A DNA stretch of 64,000 nt from Clostridiaceae bacterium Marseille-Q4145 (GTDB taxonomy: Bacteria > Bacillota > Clostridia > Lachnospirales > Lachnospiraceae). The DNA lies in NCBI GenBank assembly GCA_018223365.1, contig JAGTTP010000002.1, positions 558,001 through 622,000 of the forward strand, given 5' to 3'. Both the position numbers and the translations under genes were made by a program. The notes under the pieces are model-generated. The model saw nothing but the letters and a program-made list of their open reading frames with translations, ran no database searches and was not told where the DNA came from. Below, piece after piece: positions 26,274 to 33,267 of this stretch; position 1 is the stretch's first letter; every line of letters starts with the position of its first letter.

Positions 26274-26858
26274 TTATTCCTCCTCAAAGTCTACTTCCTG
26301 CAGTGCCACCAACGTCCTTTTATCAATCACCCGGTCACTGTAGGCAGGACATAAACATAAAGTTCCAAGCTCGCTATGCCAGTAAACCGGATTCTGCCGG
26401 TATGAAGATTCACTGCAGGGACCGGAAGGCATTCCCTCCTTGTCCGTATCAATCTCCCGTATATCGATCAGATCCAGCAGCTCTGTGTTAACCAGAATAA
26501 AATCTTTCTCTTCCCGGTACTGCAGTAATTTGAACATGGCATATTTCTGATCAATCACTACCGGTGTCATATCCAGCAATGTCTTCGCTCTCATGTACCG
26601 ATCTTTGACTGTCTCATAATTCGTAACTTCCATCTGCAGACCTTCTTTTGTAGCAGTGAATTGTTCCTCCTTTTCCGGAAGACGTCCGCAGAGTTCCACA
26701 ATGGCAGCCTTTATTTTATAGGGAACCTCCTCATACTTCATTTCCATCTCCCAGGAAGGACCGCCTATGTACAGAAAGTCTCTGTACCGGCCAACTCTCA
26801 GACCGGTTGTATATGCCCGCTTGAACAATTTCTTTGCAACAGATGCATTGATAAACAT
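26274..26858 (-). CDS. Phage early hypothetical
   Basis: 194 residues, no recognised family. An N-terminal segment rich in basic residues and a regular alpha/beta pattern; Cys pair CLCPAY near the C-terminus. Tight operon spacing (4 bases to the ATPase gene) supports translation. Confidence 0.55.
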   Translation of the reverse strand: MFINASVAKKLFKRAYTTGLRVGRYRDFLYIGGPSWEMEMKYEEVPYKIKAAIVELCGRLPEKEEQFTATKEGLQMEVTNYETVKDRYMRAKTLLDMTPVVIDQKYAMFKLLQYREEKDFILVNTELLDLIDIREIDTDKEGMPSGPCSESSYRQNPVYWHSELGTLCLCPAYSDRVIDKRTLVALQEVDFEEE

Positions 26859-26867
26859 GCCGTCCTC

Positions 26868-27371
26868 CTATCTGATTCGCAGACTCTCCCCACGCGGGAG
26901 AAGTTTTGCCCAATCCACTTCATGATTCTTCAGGTACTCTCTGATGGCTGTATTGTTCGGCTCAGGATCTGCCTGTACCAGAAATCTCATAGGAATCTCT
27001 GAAATATCTTCCGATACCCACAAAGGCTGCGTCCCACCATTAGTCTGAATATTGAAGGAAAACAGATCTGTCTTGAATTTCTTCTTATCAATGAACCTCA
27101 TATTTTCTTCCAGGCGATCCTTCAGAGCTGCTGATCTGTTCTCCAGGGATTTTCTCCGGGCTGCCAACCTGACTTCTTCCTGTTTGATCATTTCCGCAGT
27201 TGCATTCATCTCACGGATGATCTTTGCATAGTTGTCTGCCTTCACCTCAATGGCGCCCTCAATGCTCGCCAGAGTGTCATTGATCACCTGCTCATCCACA
27301 TCCTCATCAAACAGCATGTCCCGCACTGCAGCATACTGCTCTGTCAGTTCGTATAAACTTTCCTTTGCCAT
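26868..27371 (-). CDS. Siphovirus Gp157-family protein
   Basis: 167 residues. The long N-terminal coiled coil (about 5-105; ASIEGAIEVKADNYAKIIRE...) and the beta C-terminal domain (FSFNIQTNGG, AIREYLKNHE) match the Gp157 family, named after a Streptococcus phage protein linked to phage resistance. Role in replication is unknown. Confidence 0.85.
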   Translation of the reverse strand: MAKESLYELTEQYAAVRDMLFDEDVDEQVINDTLASIEGAIEVKADNYAKIIREMNATAEMIKQEEVRLAARRKSLENRSAALKDRLEENMRFIDKKKFKTDLFSFNIQTNGGTQPLWVSEDISEIPMRFLVQADPEPNNTAIREYLKNHEVDWAKLLPRGESLRIR

Positions 27372-27377
27372 CTCTTC

Positions 27378-27665
27378 TTACCTCTCTACTTTCCGGGTTA
27401 TTGTCTCTACAGTTACCTCTCTTCCAATCCCAGTAAACAGTATTTTAGAAAATGCTTCTGCTTCCGGACTTCGCTTTACAAGTTCTTCCTGTATTTCTCT
27501 TAACGCAAATAGAATTGCAGGGATATCCGGAACTGGCATTGGCTGAATGCTATCCAAAAGCAAAGAAGCGTACGTGTCTACCGCTTTCATTCTAATTTCT
27601 GATACTTCTCGCATCGTCTTTGCTTTAAGCAGTTCCCCTAAAATTGACTTTGTTGGTTTCTCCAT
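27378..27665 (-). CDS. Phage early hypothetical
   Basis: 95 residues, helical, no named domain. It is in the early operon with 6 bases to the Gp157 gene. Function unknown. Confidence 0.5.
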   Translation of the reverse strand: MEKPTKSILGELLKAKTMREVSEIRMKAVDTYASLLLDSIQPMPVPDIPAILFALREIQEELVKRSPEAEAFSKILFTGIGREVTVETITRKVER

Positions 27666-27683
27666 AATGTACCTTACCTCTCT

Positions 27684-27842
27684 CTACAATAAAATCACCC
27701 TGCGCTGACCGCTCCTCTTGCTGATCAGCGTCACTGCATTGTTATCCGCATCCTGTACCCACCAGTTTTCCGGAAGAAGCCCGGCCTTACTGATTGCCTT
27801 CTTCTCTGCCAGTGTCGGATGTCGTGGTCTTTTCTTTCCCAT
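27684..27842 (-). CDS. DUF6906-like small phage protein
   Basis: 52 residues: starts MGKKRPRHPTLAEKKAISK and has LLPENWWVQD and a basic C-terminus. The pattern (basic, then 'L.P.NW.V...') matches the small DUF6906-type phage proteins. GAGGTAGCTGGT precedes the ATG. Function unknown. Confidence 0.6.
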   Translation of the reverse strand: MGKKRPRHPTLAEKKAISKAGLLPENWWVQDADNNAVTLISKRSGQRRVILL

Positions 27843-27852
27843 ACCAGCTACC

Positions 27853-28023
27853 TCACTTCAAATACAACTCGTCGCACACATCCTCTTCCCATGCAACGAT
27901 CAGGAGGAGGAATACCGCAAACGGAACAATAGCGGCGATCCAGCACCATACATTATCCGAGGCCAGCAGCATAATGCTGGCCATCAGAAATGCAGCCTCT
28001 ATGATTCTCTTAAGCAGTTTCAT
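27853..28023 (-). CDS. Small phage membrane protein
   Basis: 56 residues from ATG 28,023 (GAGGCAAAG upstream). Two hydrophobic segments (about 8-25 and 29-47), acidic C-terminus. Overlaps the preceding gene by 14 bases. Function unknown. Confidence 0.5.
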   Translation of the reverse strand: MKLLKRIIEAAFLMASIMLLASDNVWCWIAAIVPFAVFLLLIVAWEEDVCDELYLK

Positions 28024-28174
28024 GTTTCTTCTTTGCCTCCTGTGCAATCAGCGCCTGGTATGCGATATTGGATACCCGCTGCATGATCCGGGCTCTCTGC
28101 TCCGGAGTCACATCCCTGCAGCATGAATCATCAATAATAATGTGTGTGTTGCCAATCATCATTTCCTTCTGCAT
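28010..28174 (-). CDS. Small phage hypothetical
   Basis: 54 residues from ATG 28,174 (AAAGGAGGCGG upstream). Helical, Cys pair in DDSCCRD. Function unknown. Confidence 0.5.
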   Translation of the reverse strand: MQKEMMIGNTHIIIDDSCCRDVTPEQRARIMQRVSNIAYQALIAQEAKKKHETA

Positions 28175-28262
28175 CCTTCCGCCTCCTTTGAACATTCTTG
28201 TTACATACTATGTAAAACCGGTTGTACATTTTGCTTTGCGGTATATCTGCAGTTATACCGAA

Positions 28263-28333
28263 TGGAGCCACCAGGATTCGAACCCGGATCTCCTGCTGGG
28301 GGAACAGGCGCTCTACCATTGAGCTATGGCTCC
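28263..28333 (-). tRNA. Phage tRNA-Gly(CCC)-like
   Basis: A cloverleaf folds: acceptor GGAGCCA/TGGCTCC (7 bp), D stem GCTC/GAGC, anticodon stem CCTGT/GCAGG with loop TCCCCCA, T arm CCGGG/CCTGG with loop TTCGAAT. The anticodon at the standard place is CCC (Gly, codon GGG). Oddly, position 33 is C instead of the near-universal U, and position 37 is also C. CCA is not encoded. It may be a functional phage tRNA or a decayed one. Confidence 0.75.
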
Positions 28334-28335
28334 AG

Positions 28336-28363
28336 GAAGCTCCCATTGGAGCTTCTTTTTATT
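28336..28363 (+). terminator. Hairpin with T-run next to the tRNA
   Basis: GAAGCTCC / GGAGCTTC followed on the plus strand by TTTTTATT. Plus-strand orientation is odd because neighbouring genes are all on the minus strand. On the minus strand it lies between the SPFH gene and the tRNA and could be a processing signal. Confidence 0.4.
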
Positions 28364-29255
28364 CTGTTGTCACAACGGTGTCTGCGCCCTGGACTGTTAC
28401 CCATCCATGTTCCAGACGCGCCTCCGCTTCCTTCATCCGGATCAATTCATCCGTGATCGAAGCATTCAAAGTATTATTAGCATCAGCTTCTGCCTCTGCA
28501 GCAATTCTGGTCTGTTCCGCCTCAGTTTCTGCCTGGATCTTCTTTACTACAGCATCTGCTTCAGCCTTGGCCTTATCAGCTTCTCCCTGGGCAATGGCTG
28601 TCTGCTTGTCCAGCTCTGCTTTCTCAGCATCCTGCTTTGCCTGTTCTTTGGCCTGAATTTTTGCCTGCAGCGTCTCGTCCAGCTGCACATCAATAATCAG
28701 AGCCGACGCAACACTGATTCCATATTCTTCACTCAGTTTCGCATCCAGATATTTGGTAATGGCCTGGCTCACCTCTGCCCGTTTGTCACTGTAGATATCC
28801 ATTACCGTGAACTGCGGCGTCACCTCTTTTATGTATGCAACAATAGAATTCTGAACCATGGATTCTACAATGGCATCTCCATCCATTCCATTAAATTTGG
28901 AATACAGACCTACGATTTTATCCGGAAGAAAGCTATAATTCACAGTCATATTCAGCTTTACCATGCCGCCATTTGCCGGGGCATCCACATGCCAGTCAGC
29001 ATGCTCCTTTTCGTTATAATCACCAGGATTATTACTGAATACTAACTGCTGCTGGGATACCGGATATTTCTTCATTTTGGCTGTAGGACTGATAAAATGA
29101 ATTCCCGGACTAAGTGTCTCTTTCTGTACTCCATCCTTCATGGTCCACACCACTCCAACTTCACCCTGTCCTACCGGAGCAAGTGACATTACCGTCATAA
29201 TTCCTCCGAAAATTGCCAAAATAACCACCAGTACCGCCAGTATGCTCTTTTTCAT
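28359..29255 (-). CDS. SPFH/band-7 (prohibitin-like) membrane protein of the prophage
   Basis: 298 residues. An N-terminal membrane anchor (about 4-25), an SPFH domain (about 30-200; GQGEVGVVW, LSPGIHFISPTAKM), then a long coiled coil (about 200-265) rich in A, E, K and Q. SPFH proteins form membrane-bound ring scaffolds; host-like versions in phages are of unclear purpose, possibly membrane protection. Two tiny membrane proteins are encoded just upstream, forming a small membrane module. Confidence 0.85.
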   Translation of the reverse strand: MKKSILAVLVVILAIFGGIMTVMSLAPVGQGEVGVVWTMKDGVQKETLSPGIHFISPTAKMKKYPVSQQQLVFSNNPGDYNEKEHADWHVDAPANGGMVKLNMTVNYSFLPDKIVGLYSKFNGMDGDAIVESMVQNSIVAYIKEVTPQFTVMDIYSDKRAEVSQAITKYLDAKLSEEYGISVASALIIDVQLDETLQAKIQAKEQAKQDAEKAELDKQTAIAQGEADKAKAEADAVVKKIQAETEAEQTRIAAEAEADANNTLNASITDELIRMKEAEARLEHGWVTVQGADTVVTTE

Positions 29256-29404
29256 TCTTTGTTCTCCTTGTCCATTTCAAAAAATTTTCTTTCCATCTCC
29301 CTGTCTTTTCTCACAATGTAGCGCACCACAACACTTCCAATGAGAATCACCAGTAACGCTGCAAGGGCTACGACAATGCAGGCTATCAGAAATATGAACC
29401 ACAT
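29252..29404 (-). CDS. 50-residue membrane protein upstream of SPFH
   Basis: MWFIFLIACIVVALAALLVI...: one long hydrophobic helix then a charged tail (RKDREMERKFFEMDKE). GAAGGAGGTGAG precedes the ATG, and the stop overlaps the SPFH start (ATGA). Translational coupling suggests a partner of the SPFH protein, like small NfeD/stomatin partners; that is inference. Confidence 0.65.
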   Translation of the reverse strand: MWFIFLIACIVVALAALLVILIGSVVVRYIVRKDREMERKFFEMDKENKE

Positions 29405-29436
29405 CTATCTCACCTCCTTCTGTGGTATCAATCAGA

Positions 29437-29544
29437 TCATGGAATCTGAAGGACTTTCAGAATAAATTCTCCCAGCATCCATCCAACTACAAATCCGATT
29501 CCGAGGCATATCTTGAATGGAATATTTCTTTTCACCTCTACCAC
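29437..29544 (-). CDS. Possible 35-residue membrane peptide
   Basis: A GTG-started frame with AAGGAGAGAGG upstream, encoding one hydrophobic helix (ICLGIGFVVGWMLGEFIL). Small size makes this uncertain; the good ribosome-binding site and position in the membrane module are the support. Confidence 0.4.
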   Translation of the reverse strand: MVEVKRNIPFKICLGIGFVVGWMLGEFILKVLQIP

Positions 29545-29611
29545 TCCTCTCTCCTTTCATTGTCTCTTATCACTTGATATGGTATTATCTGCTTGAAAGG
29601 ATGTGATTTTA

Positions 29612-30313
29612 TTGGATAAAACAATTACTGCAACTAATTTAGCCGATTCACGGGAAGCACATGACTTTAAGCTTTCCATTCCCTCTCACTGTCCATGTTG
29701 CAATAGCACTGGAGACTTTCGTCTTCTCAGTGCCTATTACATAAAAACAGGAACTGTCTATAATACTGATGTTGGTAGTATGTATGCATTATTCTTTTGC
29801 CAAGGTTGCGAAGAATGTTTTATCGCCTATTATGATGTTGAAATTCGTATTCCTCGTTACGAATCCACCGGATCATTAATTTCTCTGGCTCCCCGCAAAC
29901 ATCAAAGTAAAACAGTCTTCCCTGACGTAATTAATAGCCTTTCTCCAAATTTTGTAAAAATATATCATCAGTCTGAAAAAGCGGAGTATAGCGGCTTGGA
30001 TGAAATTTGCGGTATAGGTTACCGAAAATCTTTAGAATTTCTCATAAAAGATTTTGCAATACATGAGCATCCAGAATCAGAAGAAAACATTAAAGTTGCA
30101 CCCCTCAGTCAATGCATAAAAAATTATATTTTAGCTAAAAATGTTAAGCTATTAGCTGAACGATCTGCCTGGATTGGTAATGATGAAGCACACTATATCC
30201 GAAAACAGGAAGATCGCAATGTCTCTGATCTGAAAGTTTTTATTCAAGCTTGTGTATACTTTATTGCTATGACACTAGTAACTGACGATGCTGCTTCTAT
30301 GACTCCGAAGTAG
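29612..30313 (+). CDS. DUF4145-domain protein
   Basis: 233 residues if the TTG at 29,612 (AAAGGATGTGA upstream) is used; a GTG at 29,603 is the alternative. The N-terminal part has a zinc ribbon (CPCCNSTGDF ... CQGCEECF). The C-terminal helical DUF4145 domain has GIGYRKSLEFLIKDF and EAHYIRKQEDR. DUF4145 domains occur beside restriction and other defence proteins, so a superinfection-exclusion role is possible. It is one of few rightward genes in this part of the prophage, typical of an inserted accessory gene, and is AT-rich. Confidence 0.65.
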   Translation: MDKTITATNLADSREAHDFKLSIPSHCPCCNSTGDFRLLSAYYIKTGTVYNTDVGSMYALFFCQGCEECFIAYYDVEIRIPRYESTGSLISLAPRKHQSKTVFPDVINSLSPNFVKIYHQSEKAEYSGLDEICGIGYRKSLEFLIKDFAIHEHPESEENIKVAPLSQCIKNYILAKNVKLLAERSAWIGNDEAHYIRKQEDRNVSDLKVFIQACVYFIAMTLVTDDAASMTPK

Positions 30314-30509
30314 ATTCCGCAATACTAAAATCAATATTAAATTCAAAATTTCGAAGCCTGCTGATAGTTTCATTTAATTGGCGGGCTTCTTCTTCAACTT
30401 TTTCTAATAATTCCTTAAATTCTGGCAAATTCGAAGCTTCTATTTTTAATCTTCCCTTCGCATTCGTTCCATTATTTCCATAAAGGTTTTTAGTATAATA
30501 TCCATTCAT
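30297..30509 (-). CDS. Phage early hypothetical
   Basis: 70 residues, with a coiled segment (FKELLEKVEEEARQLNETISRL) similar in pattern to the 30,837-30,986 product (both end with 'EFNIDF'/'EFEVKV'-like strands). AGGAGGTGAGG precedes the ATG. The 3' end overlaps the convergent DUF4145 gene by 17 bases. Confidence 0.55.
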   Translation of the reverse strand: MNGYYTKNLYGNNGTNAKGRLKIEASNLPEFKELLEKVEEEARQLNETISRLRNFEFNIDFSIAESTSES

Positions 30510-30662
30510 GTGTCCTCACCTCCTACTCCTTCTATTCCTCTGTTGCGAAAAGGTAATCCACTGTGCATTCCGGATTTACCCTCTTCCTATTCTCATAACT
30601 CTGTGCTATCCTTTCCCTACAGGCACCGCCATGCCAAGTAAAAAAGAAAGGAGGCTCATTTT

Positions 30663-30860
30663 ATGGTTAAAACTAAAATTACTTTTAATCGGGACAAACT
30701 TGAAAATTCCATCAAAGAGCAAGCAAAAGAAGCAATTTCAAAACGTATCTTTGATGTTAATTGTCCGCATTGCAACCATGCGATTTCTGTTCCCGCCGGA
30801 AAAAGTACCTGTCCATTATGTGGAAAAGAAATCAACTTAAACCTTAACTTCAAATTCTAA
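30663..30860 (+). CDS. Small zinc-ribbon protein
   Basis: 65 residues with two CxxC pairs (CPHCNHAI and CPLCGKEI), a classic zinc ribbon, and a basic N-terminus. GAAAGGAGGC is upstream. Encoded rightward and convergent with the next gene (24-base overlap of 3' ends). Function unknown; could bind nucleic acid. Confidence 0.6.
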   Translation: MVKTKITFNRDKLENSIKEQAKEAISKRIFDVNCPHCNHAISVPAGKSTCPLCGKEINLNLNFKF

Positions 30861-30986
30861 GATTTCCGAGGAAGCCAATTCATCCGCCAGATGTTTGGCT
30901 TCCTTTAATAAATCGTTTAGCCGCTCTACCTTATGAAGAACTTCATCAATATTGGATTCAACACGAACTGTTCTTTCTATTTCCAT
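30837..30986 (-). CDS. Small phage early protein under the Cro/CI operator
   Basis: 49 residues from ATG 30,986 (AAAGGAGGGAACG upstream). A coiled N-terminal half (VLHKVERLNDLLKEAKHLADEL) and a beta tip. An operator palindrome (31,005-31,021) lies 19 bases upstream, so its expression is probably controlled by the phage repressor. Confidence 0.55.
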   Translation of the reverse strand: MEIERTVRVESNIDEVLHKVERLNDLLKEAKHLADELASSEILEFEVKV

Positions 30987-31004
30987 TCGTTCCCTCCTTT
31001 CTTG

Positions 31005-31333
31005 TGTCACTTTATGTGACATCTTCGGTAAAAAAAATTTTTTGTACAGTTGTCTTATAATACTTAGCAAGAGCAATCTTAGTAGAGTCTCTCGGAATAC
31101 GCTGTTCCGTCTCATACATTCCGAGTGTTGATGTCGCAATTCCAACAGCTTTTGCAACTTCTGCCTGACTTCTGTTTCCTCTTAATTCAATCAACCGCTT
31201 TCCATACGGAACCAATTTCATCACCTCCTATTTTGTCACCTTCTGTGACTACGCTTAGTATAGCACCTGCTTATAATGCTGTCAATCACATTCTGTGACA
31301 TTTTTATATTTACTTTTATCACGCTATGTGATA
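31005..31333. promoter_or_regulatory. Four phage repressor operators, TGTCACnnnnnTGACA type
   Basis: O1 31,005-31,021 (TGTCACTTTATGTGACA, perfect palindrome); O2 31,234-31,250 (TGTCACCTTCTGTGACT); O3 31,284-31,300 (AATCACATTCTGTGACA); O4 31,317-31,333 (TATCACGCTATGTGATA, perfect palindrome). O2-O4 lie between the divergent cro-like and cI-like genes; O1 is at the 3' end of the cro-like gene, before the next leftward gene. This is a standard CI/Cro control region with an extra downstream operator. Confidence 0.85.
31012..31215 (-). CDS. Cro-like XRE regulator
   Basis: 67 residues from a TTG at 31,215, best spaced behind AGGAGGTGATGAAA; GTG/ATG codons at 31,224/31,221 are too close to the site. 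A single helix-turn-helix (about 10-60; RSQAEVAKAVGIATSTLGMYE). First gene of the leftward early operon, divergent from the cI-like gene. Confidence 0.8.
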   Translation of the reverse strand: MVPYGKRLIELRGNRSQAEVAKAVGIATSTLGMYETEQRIPRDSTKIALAKYYKTTVQKIFFTEDVT

Positions 31334-31358
31334 CCATCAATTTATAAGGAGGAACAAC

Positions 31359-31748
31359 ATGGGAGATTTTCAAAACATATTTAAACGACTTAGAAGCTCA
31401 TGCGGACTTACACAAGCCGAAATGGCAGAAAAGCTCGGAATATCCAGAAGTACGATAGGTATGTATGAAACTGGCGCAAGAGAACCGGATTTTGAAACAC
31501 TCGAAAAAATAGCTGATTTCTTTAATGTAGATATTGATTATTTATTGGGTAGAACAGATAAGACAACCCTTCTTCCAGAAACGGTTGGACATTATTATAT
31601 AGACGACGAAGCCAGAGAAGCTGCTGAATTTCTCTTTACAAATCCTGAATACAAAGTTCTCTTTGATGCATCCCGGAAGGTGAAAAAAGAGGATATCCAA
31701 TTTGTAAAAGAGATGATCGACCGCTTAAGTGGCAATAAAGATTCCTGA
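31359..31748 (+). CDS. CI-like XRE phage repressor
   Basis: 129 residues. N-terminal helix-turn-helix (about 6-60; GLTQAEMAEKLGISRSTIGMYE) and a C-terminal helical segment, without an S24 peptidase domain. Repressors of this type are inactivated by an ImmA-like protease, and such a gene follows directly. AAGGAGGAACA precedes the ATG. It shares its recognition-helix sequence STxGMYE with the Cro-like protein, in keeping with shared operators. Confidence 0.88.
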   Translation: MGDFQNIFKRLRSSCGLTQAEMAEKLGISRSTIGMYETGAREPDFETLEKIADFFNVDIDYLLGRTDKTTLLPETVGHYYIDDEAREAAEFLFTNPEYKVLFDASRKVKKEDIQFVKEMIDRLSGNKDS

Positions 31749-31764
31749 TCGGAGATCTGTACAC

Positions 31765-31986
31765 ATGAACGATTCTATTTTTGTACGCATGGCCGATATG
31801 CCATGCACCATAAAATCATATGTCGTATCAAACGGTGATTTGACTTTTACCATTGTCATTAACTCCCGGCAGTGTCACGAACAGCAGGTGCGTGCCTACC
31901 AGCATGAACTGGCACATATACTGAATGGGGATTATGATAAAAAATGTTCTGCGGACATGATTGAGTTATCTATGCAGCAACGATAA
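31765..31986 (+). CDS. ImmA/IrrE-like short metallopeptidase
   Basis: 73 residues from ATG 31,765 (a longer frame starts at 31,729). The zinc-protease motif HELAH is present in RAYQHELAHILNGD. It is shorter than typical ImmA (about 120-150) but retains the core. Likely cleaves the CI-like repressor on induction. It follows the repressor directly, overlapping if the longer form is used. Confidence 0.7.
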   Translation: MNDSIFVRMADMPCTIKSYVVSNGDLTFTIVINSRQCHEQQVRAYQHELAHILNGDYDKKCSADMIELSMQQR

Positions 31987-32005
31987 ATTTGCGAAGGAGA
32001 ATTTT

Positions 32006-32818
32006 ATGGGAAAACCAATCACAAAAGAAGATGTAATAGCTCACAAAAAACAAGCTATCCGAAAACTAAATAATCTTTTAGAAACTTATATTTCCGATGG
32101 AAGGATTGATCTGCTAAAAAAAGCTAATCTTATTTCCTACTGGTTAGAAAATTTTACCACTTACGTATCTGCAGAAGATAATTTTGATTCCTCTAGATTA
32201 CTAAGATATAGACGAGGCGATGTTCTTAGAATTAACTTCGGCTTCAATGTTGGAAAAGAACTCGGTGGCATGCATTTTGCTGTTGTCATTGATAACGATA
32301 ATAAAAGAAATGCTGATGTTCTTACCGTAATTCCACTTTCCTCCACAGATGGTCGTATTGTCCATAGCCGAAATGTAGATCTTGGAACTGAACTTTTTGT
32401 AAAAATAACTGACGTTCAAAACAAACTATTCACAGAAACAGAAGAACGTCTTTCTAATGCTACTGAAAACGCAAAATTGTTCACATCTGCCGTTGAACTC
32501 TTAAAAAATGTAGATGCCGCAGAAAAGGCATCCCCCGAATTTAAAAACAAGCTGAAAGAAGTATTAGATTATAAATCACAAATGGAATCTGAAAAAGATC
32601 TGTTAGAAAAGCAAATCGCAAACTTAGAGCGCAACAATCGAGAAATTCAAAAGTTGAAATCAGGAAGCATGGCTGTAATTAATCAGATTACAACTGTCAG
32701 CAAACAACGCATTTATACACCAAAGCGCTCCGAAGATTTTCTTTACGGGATTTCATTATCACCTACAGCAATGGATAAAATCAACGAAAAATTAAAGGAA
32801 TTATACATTTTTAACTAA
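32006..32818 (+). CDS. PemK/MazF-family protein with coiled-coil tail
   Basis: 270 residues from ATG 32,006 (GAAGGAGA upstream). Residues about 65-150 match the MazF/PemK fold (YRRGDVLRINFGFNVGKELGG, HFAVVIDND, VLTVIPLSS). A long coiled coil follows (about 190-235). MazF proteins are RNases, usually with a small antitoxin; no antitoxin gene is adjacent. The N-terminal and C-terminal extensions may serve that role or adapt the protein. Rightward, part of the lysogeny module. Confidence 0.75.
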   Translation: MGKPITKEDVIAHKKQAIRKLNNLLETYISDGRIDLLKKANLISYWLENFTTYVSAEDNFDSSRLLRYRRGDVLRINFGFNVGKELGGMHFAVVIDNDNKRNADVLTVIPLSSTDGRIVHSRNVDLGTELFVKITDVQNKLFTETEERLSNATENAKLFTSAVELLKNVDAAEKASPEFKNKLKEVLDYKSQMESEKDLLEKQIANLERNNREIQKLKSGSMAVINQITTVSKQRIYTPKRSEDFLYGISLSPTAMDKINEKLKELYIFN

Positions 32819-32896
32819 TATTTATGCACTTTTTTTCACCATAACTGTTTATATCCGTTTATATCTGTTTCATACTATTTTTTTATGAATATTTAC

Positions 32897-33016
32897 TTGA
32901 CATGAGGCATAATCTATACTACAATAACTAAACAAGGGAAACCTTGAATCTTGCCTATAGGGCATTATTATAAGATCTAAGTTATTGTGAAAGGCCTCGC
33001 AGCAATGCGGGGCCTT
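32897..33016 (+). ncRNA. Candidate small RNA with own promoter
   Basis: TTGACA (32,897-32,902), 17 bases, TACAAT (32,920-32,925) is a strong promoter with no gene behind it. The predicted transcript begins near 32,931 with a CAAGG-GAAA-CCTTG tetraloop hairpin (32,933-32,946), then ATCTTGCC...GGC...AAGAT (32,948-32,976). It ends at a GC-rich stem AAGGCCTCGCA/TGCGGGGCCTT (32,991-33,016). The T-run after the last stem is poor. It occupies most of the 449-bp gap before the LSR gene; no coding frame is seen. Confidence 0.5.
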
Positions 33017-33055
33017 ATACGTTATATAGAATACTATATCATACTTTTGTTTAAT

Positions 33056-33090
33056 AAAAAACCGGCCCGGTGCTACCAACACCAGACCGG
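33056..33090 (-). terminator. Minus-strand terminator in front of the LSR gene
   Basis: CCGGTCTGGTG/CACCGGGCCGG (11 bp with two G-U on the minus strand) followed by TTTTTT. No minus-strand gene lies to its right within the prophage. It would stop an antisense transcript, or transcription entering from cotJC, before it reaches the lysogeny genes. Confidence 0.6.
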
Positions 33091-33219
33091 CCCGCATATC
33101 CGAGGATATACACATGTGACTTCCCAATCACTCGAATATTGTATCATCCTCGGACAGCTATCGCAAGCGGAACTCCTGTTCCCCGCTGGCTGTTATTTTT
33201 ATACCCATTTTCCAGCAGT

Positions 33220-33235
33220 GTTGCGACGTCGCAAC
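33220..33235. repeat. 16-bp palindrome, copy 2
   Basis: GTTGCGACGTCGCAAC, identical to 19,704-19,719. Here it is 33 bases upstream of the LSR start, directly before the putative -10 box, so it could be an operator of the recombinase gene. Confidence 0.7.
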
Positions 33236-33240
33236 GGCTG

Positions 33241-33249
33241 CATACACTA
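33241..33249 (+). promoter_or_regulatory. Sporulation-type -10 element before the LSR gene
   Basis: CATACACTA matches both the sigma-E (CATACAnT) and sigma-K (CATAnnnTA) -10 consensus, 18 bases before the start codon. No convincing -35 is seen at the expected distance, so this is tentative. Confidence 0.35.
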
Positions 33250-33267
33250 TATGAGGAGGATGATACG

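Noticed and set aside
32922..32987. Three-way-junction RNA closed by CAATAACT/AGTTATTG
   Set aside because: The 5' strand overlaps the -10 box of the best promoter, so it would not be in the transcript from that promoter; kept only as a note.
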